Made by a program: the position numbers and the translations under genes
NCBI GenBank assembly: GCA_034670405.1
Contig: JAXDDX010000072.1
Span: 248,001-312,000, forward strand
Direction of reading: 5' to 3'
DNA from: Hoplostethus atlanticus
Lineage: Eukaryota; Chordata; Actinopteri; Trachichthyiformes; Trachichthyidae
Length of the DNA stretch: 64,000 bases
In this document: positions 49,863 through 60,075 of the stretch, piece by piece
Layout: each line of letters opens with the position of its first letter
Position numbering within the stretch: the stretch's first letter is position 1
Notes under the pieces: generated by a model
Databases searched by the model: none
Seen by the model: only the letters and a program-made list of their open reading frames with translations
What the model was told of the DNA's origin: nothing

Positions 49863-50585
49863 ACCCACCCCAAAGCAGTCAATTCATTGGAGACAATACA
49901 CAATACAGCCTCCCTTTATCCAGCATCCCCGATCAGGCACCTAAACAGTTATTGAGACACAATATCCTGTATCCTTAGCTGCCAAAAATCGTCATCTGTT
50001 ACCGGCAAACTATGTGACCAGCCTGCAGAAAAGCGATCCGCTGAAGACTGTTCTTTTATATTCTGATCATACCACCGCCCCCTTTGTGTCCTCACCCCCA
50101 CCTAAACTCACTTGACACACATTTCTCTCTGCAGGACTGACATTTCCCACCTTTTCATCGGCTCACATAAATCCACAGGAAGTCAATTTGTATATATAAA
50201 GATGGTAAGTAGCATCAAAGGGGTAGGATCTATTAGGGCGGGGGTGATACAGGAGTGGAGGTCAATGAGTTTTTCTTTCATTTCACCACTCGTTTTCTTT
50301 CATATATAGTCAGATGCATCACTGAGTATGCAACCCGGTCATTTAAAGTGGACTGAGAGGTGAAATTATAAAACACGTGATTGTGGTCCAGACAGAGGCA
50401 GGTTGATGCTGATGGTGGATTTTTAAGGCACCTGGAAAGATAATAACTGGCACTATAATAACCGGGCCAGTGAACCGTTAATCAGCACTAAATGAAAAAA
50501 CGAGCGTGCGGACAAAAGCAGCCTTACCTTGCAGCGGCAGCACAGACAGCAGCAGACAAACCGACCACACCGACCAGTTACCCAT
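42763..50585 (-). CDS. cd99l2: CD99 antigen-like protein 2, complete
   Basis: Type I membrane glycoprotein involved in homotypic adhesion and leukocyte extravasation. Coding exons on the minus strand: 50585-50528, 47830-47768, 47601-47554, 47323-47213, 46093-46013, 45847-45800, 44003-43935, 43817-43764, 43661-43542, 43340-43275 and 42824-42763. They total 780 bases (259 residues; the human protein is about 262). Every junction is phase 1. The protein has a signal peptide (about 1-18), an acidic, Pro/Gly/Lys-rich ectodomain with repeated FDLSDALD-like motifs, a YKPDKGKG segment, a transmembrane helix (about 185-207) and a short cytoplasmic tail starting QKKKLCFSIQ. The GTIAG-SAVAMALMGAV-SYISYQ core is diagnostic of CD99L2. 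The gene converges on mtmr1, as in human. Alternative exons within the long introns are possible. Confidence 0.94.
42976..43139. mobile_element. Mariner-type MITE
   Basis: 164 bases with 26-base imperfect terminal inverted repeats (CAGTACTGTGC...AGGCAC) flanked by TA. It lies in cd99l2 intron 10, close to the last exon. A related element is at 56471-56640. Confidence 0.75.
43371..43446. repeat. (TAC)n triplet array
   Basis: About 75 bases of ACT/TAC triplets with ATT interruptions in cd99l2 intron 9. The poly-Tyr or poly-Val frames are artefacts. Confidence 0.85.
43542..43661 (-). CDS. cd99l2: cd99l2 transmembrane exon
   Basis: Coding exon 9 of 11 encodes residues 178-217: a membrane-proximal segment, the hydrophobic helix TIAGIVSAVAMALMGAVTSY with small-residue (Ala/Gly/Ser) spacing, and the start of the tail QKKKLCFSIQ. 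The positive residues after the helix fit the inside-positive rule for a type I protein. The donor is AGC/GTATGG, weaker than the other donors of the gene. Confidence 0.94.
44252..45155 (-). mobile_element. Tc1-like transposon, degraded
   Basis: Left end ACAGGGCGTAGGCAAAATAAC and right end GTTTCTATTATTTACCCCCTGTG are inverted relatives. The minus strand has fragments SSVFFFHPDRFTFGESQRVP and CCQHGGGSVMVWRHLLGVI, matching the Tc1/mariner transposase region around D...E with the GGGSVMVW motif. Frames are interrupted. It lies in cd99l2 intron 6. Confidence 0.75.
48400..48840 (+). repeat. Dispersed repeat with GGTTGCTAGG satellite tail, copy 2
   Basis: Second copy of the 17281-17640 sequence, here with a longer satellite (about eight units of GCTAGGTGACTACTAGTGGT type). 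It lies in cd99l2 intron 1. Confidence 0.75.
49245..49470. repeat. Tandem duplication of a ~121-bp unit between CA tracts
   Basis: The segment CAGATGCATATGCACCCAAA to GAGGTGTCTAACTACACAC occurs twice, at 49250-49328 and 49371-49449. The copies differ at a few positions and each is followed by a CA run. It lies in cd99l2 intron 1. Confidence 0.85.
49602..49860. repeat. Two (GT)n microsatellites
   Basis: GT runs at about 49602-49647 and 49795-49860 in cd99l2 intron 1. The Thr-His frame spanning both is an artefact. Confidence 0.9.
50528..50585 (-). CDS. cd99l2: cd99l2 first coding exon, signal peptide
   Basis: Encodes MGNWSVWSVCLLLSVLPLQ plus one base, an obvious signal peptide with cleavage expected shortly after residue 18. 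The donor is AAG/GTAAGG. The upstream region to about 51000 is the likely promoter side. The intron to the next exon is about 2.7 kb and carries a minisatellite-bearing repeat and several CA tracts. Confidence 0.9.
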
Positions 50586-50929
50586 GGCTGAACAGTCCAC
50601 AACCAGTTGGAGAAAGAACCGGGTTATACGCTAATAATACGCAGGTAATACACCGGTAGCAGACTAGTAATGCTGTAACAATACAGATTATGAAGCCTGC
50701 TGCTGAGCTCTGTTTGTCTGGAATCGCGGTTGAGGCGTTTGCTGCTGCACTTTGATTCCCAGTTGAAGCCCCTTGGTGAGCCTAGTACCCGCACAACACC
50801 AGCGTCAAGACAAACGCAATATACGACCGACCTTCCGGTCGCGTCTTTCAAAGTAAAATGCTTATTGAGCAACGTGTTGCAGCATTTTGGGAGTGATACA
50901 AAGTACCAAAGTGAAAATGAAGAATATAC

Positions 50930-52880
50930 AGTGGGGTCCAGAAGACTGAGTCCAATACGAAGAACATTTAATCATTTCATCATTCCATCAAGAAATGAAT
51001 AAATAGGCACAGAAATACATACAGAAATTAATAAAATGAGAAATAAATAAATACAGAAATTTATAATTAGGTAAATAAATACAACATTATTAATTAGGTC
51101 AGGTACATTAGGTACAAAATGAATAATTTGGGAAATAAATATCTTTTATTTATTCATTCATTTGTGCACATTTATTTATTTTAAAATTTACTTTAACATT
51201 AATTTATTTATTAAGGAATTCATTATTTGGCCCTCCGCAGCTGATGTCCAACTATCAAACACTTAAAAACTACCACAACACAGTACCAACGACTAACTTT
51301 ACTATCGCTACACCACGTTACATTTGTTATGGTAAATTCTCATATTGTACATATTTTTCAACATGTATGTAATCCAAACCTTCTCATTTCTACTTCTTAA
51401 AATGTTCTAGTGTTGGAATTGTCCGTTGCATATGTTTCTCTATTCTTATTCATATCCAATTTGTTTTTGTCCTTTACTATTACTATTTGCTTCTGAAATT
51501 ACCCAATTCTCGGTAAAATTTCGTTTAACCTTTTTTTCCAGATGTGTACTTTTATTTTGAAAGTAAACTGGGATCAGGTCCGGTCTAGTTCGTGTCTTGA
51601 GCGCACCTGCTTGACGCCGCCGCCCTCCGCAGTGCGACCTCAGAGAAGCAGCGTGGGGAATCACATTACAGGCCGAAGGGCGGGTCCTTTCTCTCCGCTG
51701 TCTCTGTCAGCTTTTTGTGGGTATAACGGATTTTAAAGCGGCCATGAAGCAGCCAGCTGAACATTCAGGACAAAGCGCTTAAGTTTCCTCCTGGGATGAA
51801 AACATCCCATTTTCTATTCCGTTCTAGTTAGTATTTGATTTTAGGGTTGACCTCCATAGACCTGGGCTGGATAACTGTAAGTCTACCTGAATGCTTTTAA
51901 ATAGTATGGGGCCTAAAAACATAAAAATATAAATTGCCGTGACTGCACTTCTACTGGACTCACTCGTTCCTTTTCATGCAGGAAGGTTTGACTACTGATA
52001 CTGATATTTTTGTACTGAAGCTGCTGGAAGCCGACGTTTTGTGTCGATATTAAATATCTTTAAATCTGATCATTTTTATACCCAAATATTCCAAGTATTC
52101 AGTGTTTCCCCCAAAATTTGATTCATGTCTGGGTGGAAACATCTCTGAAACAGCATTCCCATATGGAAAATAAATATATTGGCATATATATTTTCAAATA
52201 TCCATAACCCATGTCAATATATCTTATATTAAAAATATATTTGAATATATGCTGAACTATATGCCACAGTACACTTCAGTATAAATATATGAATGAAATA
52301 TATGCAAGGCTTTGTAGTTATAAGCTACTGATCGTCAGAATTGATTTAAAGATTTCTTTTAAACAATAAATGGACAGCAGTTACAAATGAGTACAAGTGC
52401 ATATTTAGACAATATATACATGTAAATAATACACTCTACTACAAGGTCCATTACAAGTGCAAAACAGTAGGCCTTCATAGCGGGAAGTGATCTTAACAGA
52501 GGGTGGTGAATATACATGTATTGTCAAAATAAAAGTTATAAATACATTTGGCATTCATTTCTTTTCCATATGAGTTTAGATCATGGGACACTAAAACTCT
52601 CCATTGAAACACAGACTGATGAAATTCCTTTAGGGTGAGCTGCTCTCATGACATTTCAGTTATAATAGTCCATTTGATACTCTTTGGCGTTGCTGACAGA
52701 CTTCATTGTTGGCTGCCTATCTTCGTGTGAGCATGAGGGGGTGTTTGGGGTTTGAGCGTTTGTGTTAGTTTTACTTGCTACAAATCATTCATTTTTCCAT
52801 ACAGGCTTATTCCACATATATACAGTATATATATTCCACAGAGCAATGAGTAATAAAATATTGATGAGTTAATTTCATAA
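50930..52880. other. cd99l2 upstream intergenic region
   Basis: From 50928 there is a CAGTGGGGTCCAGAAGACTG stretch like a Tc1-type MITE end. It is followed by AAATAAATA-rich low complexity (51000-51230), a more GC-rich patch at 51590-51720 and AT-rich DNA. No exon was recognised. Confidence 0.4.
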
Positions 52881-53655
52881 GGAGGATTCCCCCTTCCTCA
52901 CTGACAAGGCAGCGCAGGTGCTCATCCAGGCTCTTGTCATCTCCCGCCTGGACTACTGCAACTCCCTCCTTGCTGGTGCCCCGGCGTCTGCCATCAGACC
53001 TCTGGAGCTTGTTCAGAAAGCTGCAGCTCGTCTGGTGTTCAACCGCCCCAAGTTCTCCCACACAACTACCCTTCTCCGTTCTCTACACTGGCTCCCTGTA
53101 GCAGCTCGCATCCAGTTCAAGACCCTGATGCTAGCCTATAGGGCAGTGAAAGGAACAGTTCCTTCTTACCTCCAGGCTATGGTCAAGCCTTACACCTCCG
53201 CCCGACCACTTCGCTCTGCTGCCTCGAGGCGACTGGTTGCCCTGTCACTCAGAGGCCCCTGCGGCCGATCTACACGGTCACGGCTCTTCTCTCTCCTGGC
53301 CCCACAGTGGTGGAATGAACTCCCCACTGATGTCAGGACAGCAGAGTCGCTGCCCATCTTTTGCCGCAGGCTGAAAACCCACCTCTTCAGGAAACACTAC
53401 CCTGACCCTTCCTCTTAGCACTTGCTTATTTGTCTTCACTTATTTGTCTTAGCTCTTGTTTATTTGCTTCACTTACTTGTCTCATTTGTTTAATTAAAAA
53501 ATAGGTAGCTAACTTATTGCACTTTTACCTTAGAACTGCTCTTAGATGCTTGTTTAGGAAGGAAATGCACTTATGATTTCTGGTGACTAGTAGTTCGCCT
53601 GCCTACCTATGTTGAATGCACTTATTGTAAGTCGCTTTGGATAAAGGGTCTGACT
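52880..53655 (+). mobile_element. L2-type LINE, 3' part with intact C-terminal frame
   Basis: A 166-codon open frame (52918-53418) reads VISRLDYCNSLLAGAP, then LVQKAAARLVF, HWLPVAARIQFK, APQWWNELP and CRRLKTHLFRKHY, the conserved C-terminal part of fish CR1/L2 (Maui-like) ORF2. The 3' end has the GTAAGTCGCTTTGGATAAA tail typical of L2. The intact frame implies a relatively young 5'-truncated insertion. Confidence 0.85.
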
Positions 53656-54115
53656 GTGTTGACTGTGGAGCAACATTTCAGGGAATATCACTGAATGATC
53701 AGCTCTTACAGGGACCAGACCTTACTAGCTCACTGGTTGGAGTGATAACCAGATTCAAAAAAGAACCTGTTGTGATCATGGCAGACATTTATTACATGTT
53801 TCATCAGGTTAAGGTACCAGCAGAAGGGGGATCCTTTCAACAATGGCTCCTGTTGTCCTATATCCACCAGGAAGAATCTGCAAAACCTATGCAGGAAAGG
53901 GCTTGGTTGGGATGACAGTAAACCAACTTCAACTGCTCAGGAGTGGACAGGCTGGCTGGAAGAGCTCTGTCAACTAGAGAATCAACAGAGTCAAAGTCAA
54001 CAGATGCTTGAAACCTGTAGACTTCAGAGAAGTCACCTCAGCACAGCTGCATCACTTTGCAGATGCAAGTGAAGATGGCTATGGAGCAGTGACCTTTGTT
54101 TGACGTTAGACTTTG
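53656..54115 (+). pseudogene. BEL/Pao retrotransposon pol fragment
   Basis: Reads [20 protein letters not shown], then [19 protein letters not shown] and [10 protein letters not shown], the start of the Pao-type reverse transcriptase with its D-x-x-x-M-F-H-Q-V motif. Later frames give LGWDDSKP and EWTGWLEELCQLE. Frameshifts and missing blocks show it is dead. It directly abuts the L2-type element. Confidence 0.75.
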
Positions 54116-54289
54116 ACTGTGATGCCATGGCACAGACGTTGACTTTACGTACCTAGACTTGACTTATAGAGTGGTGGTAAAGATCACCCTTTACTATGCT
54201 ATGTGCTGGTAACCTCTGGCCTAAGGAAGAAAGAAGAATGAATAACGTACATAAAAATGGATTGATTGTACTATTTACCTTTTGTTGAA

Positions 54290-54910
54290 TGTTTGGTTTG
54301 TCTCCTACATTGTGTAATTAAATAATTATTACATGGGAGAGGACGTCTTTTGGAATAGGAGACTGCAATTATCAATATGGTTCTCGAAAATAATGCAATA
54401 ACACTAAAACAAATACAAAGTAAAATCATTGAAGACCAAGCCATGTTCCAAAACATTGATACAGTGAGCTTATCCACACTGGACCGTGTTCTACGGCAGA
54501 ATGCAGTGAGAATGAAATAAGTGTACAGGGTGCCTTTTGACTGGAACACAGAAAGAGTCAAAGAATTACGCTATGACTATGTGCAAGTAAGTCCTATACA
54601 TTCCCACAACTGATTGTGTCTTATCAGCACTGACTTACTGTATTGTAATCCAATGTTTTTTTACAGTGTTTCACAATACTGTAGTGACCACTCTAGGTGT
54701 ATTTCTGATATTGTCGTGTTGTCTGTTTCAGAGAGTTCTTGAGCTAGATGCAGCTGCAGTGGTGCATGAATTCATATTCATTGATGAGGTGGGTTTTAAC
54801 CTTGCCAAAAGAAGGCACCGGGACAGAAATGTCATCGGCCAGCGTGCCATCGTTGAAGTTAACTATGTGTGCTGCCATCAAAGACAGGATGCAGCCTAGT
54901 TCTTTTCTTT
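54290..54910 (+). pseudogene. IS630/Tc1-like transposase relic with intron-like gap
   Basis: Segments INMVLENNAITLKQIQSKII, SLSTLDRVLRQNAVRMK and VYRVPFDWNTERVKELRYDY are followed, after a 146-base gap with GTAAGT...TTTCAG borders (54586-54731), by RVLELDAAAVVHEFIFIDEVG and AKRRHRDRNVIGQRA. The FIDE block carries the second catalytic Asp. A stop after RMK, a deletion after AIVEV and frameshifts inactivate it. Confidence 0.65.
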
Positions 54911-55154
54911 TTTTTACTGTACAGGCCTATTTTCTATTGTTTGTTCTGTACAAATCATTTTACACATCCAGTTATGTTTGCTGTGATGTATAGGCTACAG
55001 TATTTTGGGAAAAAATAAAGAAATATTTTTGTTGTTACTGTATATTTGTGTGTTGTTTTATATTTGAGTATAAAAACATTATACGGTAATATTTTACAAC
55101 ATGAGTAAGTGTAACACTGAACATGCAAAGGCATAATTCTCCTGATAATTAATT

Positions 55155-55220
55155 CATTCATACTAGTGTTTTCCATTCATAGTAGTGTTTTCCATTCATA
55201 CTAGTGTTTTCCATTCAGCA
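55155..55220. repeat. 20-bp tandem repeat, three copies
   Basis: Three consecutive copies of ACTAGTGTTTTCCATTCAT (one with GTAG). No other feature. Confidence 0.85.
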
Positions 55221-55309
55221 CATCAGTGTTCAATTGGTTCTTAGAAATGTCTACTCATATGATGGTCTGTGCGTGTCATTTGAACACAAAATACCATTTT
55301 GAGAAGACA

Positions 55310-55850
55310 TAACATTTTTTTCATTTTCACTTTTGCTTTGACAATGGCTCTGTCTGTACAAGCCACTAGATGGAGACAGAGACTGTCAAACAGCCAGGGT
55401 CACATTTGACAGTCTCTGTCTCCCTCTGGTGGATGTCAAATGTGACTTTCACAATGTCCACAGACCAGAGACTCAGTTTGTGGTTTACTGATGACTGAAT
55501 AGAAAACACAAACCACTACTTCTGCTAATACTTCAACTATTACGAGGTCTGCTACTACTACTTCTGCTAATACTTCAACTATTACTACTTCTACTACTAC
55601 TATTTTTGCTGCCACTACTACTTTTTACCACTTACTGCTTCTGCTTATACTACTACTACTTCAGCTAATACTACTACTTCTGCTATTACTACTACTGCTG
55701 CTATTACTTCTGCTTTTACTACTTCTACTACTATGATTTCTTAACACAGTATCCTTCTAATTAAATTGACTTTTTTAAAAACTTTTTAAAGCTGAAGCAA
55801 GCACACACATTTTCTTCAGAATTTAACCTTTTCTAGTTCTTTATTATGCT
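55310..55850 (+). repeat. Dispersed composite repeat with (ACT/TTC)n core, copy 2
   Basis: Second copy of the 10990-11640 repeat. It also has an internal palindrome: GACAGAGACTGTCAAA...CAGGGTCACATTTGACAGTC. The triplet core runs about 55515-55735. Confidence 0.8.
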
Positions 55851-56005
55851 TGATCTAAATAATAGTAGTAATGCTAACAATAATAGTAATACATTTGACA
55901 TTGAAAAGCCATTTTTCATGTGTACACATTAAAATTAAGTTAGAAATATCATAAAAGTAACCAGTAACCAACAGTCCAATTCAGTAATCTTTCCATTGGC
56001 TAGTG

Positions 56006-56197
56006 CATTGGTTCTCAATCCAGTCCTCAAGGACCCCCTGTCCTGGAGGTTTTAGCTCTATCTCTACTCAGGCACACCTGAACCAATTAGAGGTTCAGGT
56101 GTTCATGATACCTTAATTGGTTCAGGTGTGTCTGAGTAGAGCTGGAGCTAAAACCTCCAGGACAGGTGGTCCTTGAGGACTGAATTGAGAACCACTG
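56006..56197. mobile_element. hAT MITE
   Basis: 192-base near-palindrome with ends CATTGGTTCTCAAT / ATTGAGAACCACTG, flanked by an exact 8-base duplication GGCTAGTG (55998-56005 and 56198-56205). The GGTTCTCAA...TCCTCAAGGACC ends are typical of a fish hAT MITE. Confidence 0.88.
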
Positions 56198-56353
56198 GGC
56201 TAGTGAATGCTGGTTAAAGGCTGGTTAAGGCTGATCTGAAGTAGTAGGTAGCTGTCCTCTACATGTTCTCTATATTGTTTTTATCTCTCCGTTGACTAGA
56301 TAAGGCTGCTGGTTAAGTTTAGTTAAGGCTTATTAAGGCTGTTTAAGGTTGTT

Positions 56354-56462
56354 CAGATCAGATCAGATCAGATCAGATCAGTACGTCTTGAGACACTTTG
56401 AAAATATGTCTTGACATGTCTTAAGACACTATTATAATTATTATTATTATTATTATTATTAT
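56354..56462. repeat. (GATCA)n and (ATT)n short arrays
   Basis: Five GATCA units near 56354-56380 and an ATT run at 56435-56462, preceding a mariner-type MITE. Confidence 0.8.
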
Positions 56463-56470
56463 ATAACTAA

Positions 56471-56640
56471 CAGTACTGTAATATACATTTGTTTTTTGTT
56501 TTCTGCATTAGTGTTTTACATTATTGCACTTTTTTATATTTAGAAACTTTTCATTTCATTATTTCTGAAAGCATTTAAAAAAGCTTTTGAAAGCTCTATG
56601 GATTTTTTTTACATGTACCTAAGACTTTTGCACAGTACTG
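56471..56640. mobile_element. Mariner-type MITE, second copy
   Basis: The right end GTACCTAAGACTTTTGCACA...GTACTG and the internal TTTAGAAACTTTTCA match 42976-43139. The left end is shortened after CAGTACTG. Confidence 0.6.
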
Positions 56641-56649
56641 TATATGTTT

Positions 56650-58660
56650 TATATAATTATATATTTTTTCATATTCATATGTATTTCTTTTTCTTTTTTA
56701 CTATTGTTGAATGCACAATCCTTATAAATCAAATAAGTGTAAAAGATGAACATGCTAATACTAATGAACATACCAGGAGTGCACAATATCGGCAAAGAAA
56801 AAAAAAAAAACACAGGTATAAATTTTGCACGAAAAATAAGGAATGATTAATTTGAGAGGCAGTATCTGGAGGAGGTGAAGAACCTCAACTCCTGTGGCGA
56901 CTATCAGATCAGTCTGTCATGTGCGGTTGAATAAAAATTCCCTCTGAAGAGTTAATTCTGGAGATCGAAGAGGATCGTTTTTTTTTGTTGTTGACCAATG
57001 GCCATGTGCGACATCTCACCCTTAATGAGATTTGCGTTGGCCTCGGATCTTTTCTCAGCTTGAGAGGCCGCCTGTTGGTCAGAGAGAGAAGGTTTTCCTG
57101 CCATGCAGAATTCGCATCTGTAAAGAACATCTTCTAGCAGTGTTATTTACCACAAATATAGAATGGAATTAAATAATAGCAACGCATTCCCACTGATAGA
57201 ACTGATAACAGAAAGAAAACATGGAATACTATTATCCATGCATGATTGAGTGATTGACAGGGTAGCTGGAGATTTTTTTTTGCAAAAGTTGGCATACAGT
57301 GGTGTTCTGCTTTAATGTACCTGGTGGGATTGGCTCTGTGGTCGGTCCTTTGGTACAGTGATGGCCAATGGCTGAAGCCCCCTCAATAAACCTGCTGCTT
57401 GGTCTCATAACAGCATTGGGTGGAATACGCTCTGGAAAGCACCATGATTTCTTATCTCACAACCTTGGGAAAAAGTCAGCATTGAAGGACTAGATCTTGA
57501 GGAATGTGGACAAATGTGATTCAATACTTGCCATTTGTTGCCCTCTTCTAAAGCTTATTTTAAAGAACTGGAGAGGTTTCCAAAAGTTGTCATTATGGAT
57601 TGAATTAAAAACAAAACGGATTCTCGTGGGAAATCCTTGAATTGAATGCATCCACGTGGCATTCTGTCGCTTACTAACATCTTTTCTGCAACTTAGTCAC
57701 TGTCTACGAGCAATCGCCCCACAGGTTTTTCGAGGTCAAATCTGTAAAATGCCAGTTCTCCTCTTGAATGACACTACAGGTAATTTTCTCCACCTTTGCT
57801 GGAACGGAATGGTTAGTAGCCCTTAGAAATACTGCTAAGCATCCATTGGTCTATCATCTAATGGCTCTCGTTCATCGTCATTCATGTCCTCAAGCGACTT
57901 CTCATTCCTCTGCTCTTCCTCTTGCGCATGACGCCGTCCAACATAGCCACACGATCCTCATCCTCAAGAGGTACTGACATCCCCCACACAACAAATATAA
58001 ACTGAAGTTAAGTCAATTTGAGTCCAGTTGCGTTCTGTTGAGCGTTTAGATCAAAGCTGCGGCTTGGTGTTTCAAAAAATAGCAGCTCAAGAAGAGTTCT
58101 TTGTTGAGGTAATGTTAGTTGCGAAGAAAACTTTTGTTCTTCTTCTACTGTTGTTCATCATATGCATATATTGCATACGTTCATGCACGGACGTTTATTG
58201 GAGCTTGGAAAATGATGGCGGATAATCCAAGAAGTGCGTGGATTCCTTGGAGGCACGCATTTTCTCTATGCATAAAGAAAGAATCATATACAGAAAAGTA
58301 CCAATATCAAATCAAAGTCAACGGTAAACAAACAAAGGTTAATAAAGACATCACACATAAAACATTCTTAAACTCTTTTGGAAAGAAGTTTTATTGCCTT
58401 TGTTCCCTTTCCCTTTGTTTTGGAGGTCCTACTGGGACCAAATGGCTCATGGCCTTTTGATCATTGGAGGCTCACTGTGTCCTGCGGAGTGAGTACACCA
58501 AACTGTGATATGGGTTATAAAGGGTGCATGCTGGTCATGCTGGTCAGGACTCCTTTGATATGCAGTAAGATTGTGTCTCACACGGTGACTGCCTTGTGAG
58601 ACACATGTAATGAGCCTCCTTTGTGGTGTATAGATGCAGCATATGTGGCCTGGTGTCACT
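56650..58660. other. Intergenic stretch without recognised gene
   Basis: Several short frames on both strands (for example minus 57130-56909 and plus 58119-58460) have no recognisable domain. The codon content is not convincing. Possible old transposon interior, because a SANT-like frame lies just to the right. Confidence 0.3.
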
Positions 58661-58685
58661 ACAACTTAGGGCTGGACAGTATGTC

Positions 58686-59099
58686 CTAAAATTCATATCG
58701 TAATCCATTTTTCATTTTGATTGTTTTCGCCTCAAGACACACACACCTCTTTCTGCTACGAGCCAACCACAAGTGATGAGCACACTGCACCACATGATAG
58801 TCCCAAGACAATGAAAAAGCTCCAAATGTGTTTTGTTTACAGCACGAAGATGGTGGACGTAGCCTCTTAGTAATTTGGTCGTACACAACCAAGTCTCTTG
58901 CCGTGCCTTGTATTTGTTTAATGATTTCCGCCTCTGCCCTAACAGACAGCAGTTCCCTGATCTCTTCATCTTTCCAATTAGACATTTTCTTTGGCATCTG
59001 TGTTGTTTGTTCTTTGCCTTCTTCCTCACCCTTGGATGTTAGTATTATCCCAGTTTCGCGCCAGTCCCATGATAAATACGTCATCATCATCACGCCCAC
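58686..59099 (-). pseudogene. SANT/Myb-like transposon-associated frame
   Basis: From an internal Met (MPKKMSNW, about 58997) it reads NWKDEEIRELLSVRAEAEII then TARDLVVYDQITKRL, a trihelix/SANT-type DNA-binding fold as found beside PIF/Harbinger-type transposases and in MSANTD host genes. The remainder (SSCCKQNTFGAF onward) looks non-homologous. At 58668 a GGGCTGGACAGTATGTCCTA stretch resembles a hAT terminus. No partner nuclease was found. Confidence 0.45.
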
Positions 59100-59280
59100 T
59101 CGCTCGTAGAGAATACTCCGGAGAATCTTCTGCTCCCTTCACATTTTAGACTAGGGTGCTGGGTAAAGTCTGTTTAATTTCCAGACCAACTGATTCGGAC
59201 ATTTGCGTTCACACATACAACCCCTCCGAGTAATGTCTAGATAAGTTCCGGATTTCACTGCATGAATGAAAGAAGCTTAA

Positions 59281-59782
59281 AGGGTAATTCCGGTATTTTT
59301 AAACCTGGGCTATTTGTACATATTAGTCATTTATACCCCAAAATATGTACAAAAAGTTTTGGATTTGCTCTCAGTCGCAAAACGGGCTGCTATGGCTGCA
59401 ACGTAACCCGCAGGGGCAACTGCGCATGATCAAAGTACGTCCACTAAAAGTGCTTGTTTTTGCCACTGACAGGCTCAGATTGTTATTCAAAGTGTCTGAC
59501 AACATTATGGAAAGGATCCCTACAGAGATAGACCTTTGTTTAACCAGAAAACGAAAATCTCGCTCGCAAGATTTCAGAGTGAGACTTCTCGTTGAGCGAG
59601 ACTTGGACGTACTTTGATCGTGTGCAGTTGCCCCTGTGGATTACGTTGCAGCCATTGCAGCCCGTTTCGCGACTGCCAGCTGTGGCAATCTACTGGAGCA
59701 ATTCCAAAAAATTTGTGTACCTATTTTGGGGTATAAATGACTAATATGTAGAGCCTACATTTAAAAATACCGGAATTACCCT
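59281..59782. mobile_element. TTAA-flanked palindromic MITE
   Basis: 502 bases from AGGGTAATTCCGGTATTTTT to its inverse, flanked by TTAA (59277-59280, 59783-59786). Much of the interior is also inverted: GCAAAACGGGCTGC...GCAGCCCGTTTCGC, and GATCAAAGTACGTCC mirrored by GGACGTACTTTGATC. Likely piggyBac-type. Confidence 0.82.
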
Positions 59783-59786
59783 TTAA

Positions 59787-60075
59787 GCCTCCCAGGAAGC
59801 CAAGCATGAGTAGGCAGCTGCCAGGCAGCCTAAAGCATACTAGACAATGCTAGATGCCTGTCAGGGAGCAAAGCAAGACAGCTGCAGTCTGTCAGGCAGC
59901 TAGAGATGCCTTTAGTCTACCAAGCAGCCAAGTAATACTGTAGTAGATTGCCTTGTAGGCTGCTTACCAATGCCAGTTTCCCGACAGGAAGAAAAGCAAT
60001 ACAGAGGCAGCCTATCAGGCAACTAAGTATGAATTTAGCCTACCAGGCAGCTAAGTAATAGTAGATTGGCCTTGT
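59787..60075 (+). repeat. Dispersed repeat (GGCAGCC/CCAGGAAGCC), copy 2
   Basis: Contains reiterated CTACCAGGCAGC-AAGTAATA and CAGGCAGCTA units. The first 75 bases are the reverse complement of 20375-20452. The rest is a loose tandem of about 35-60 bases. Confidence 0.7.
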
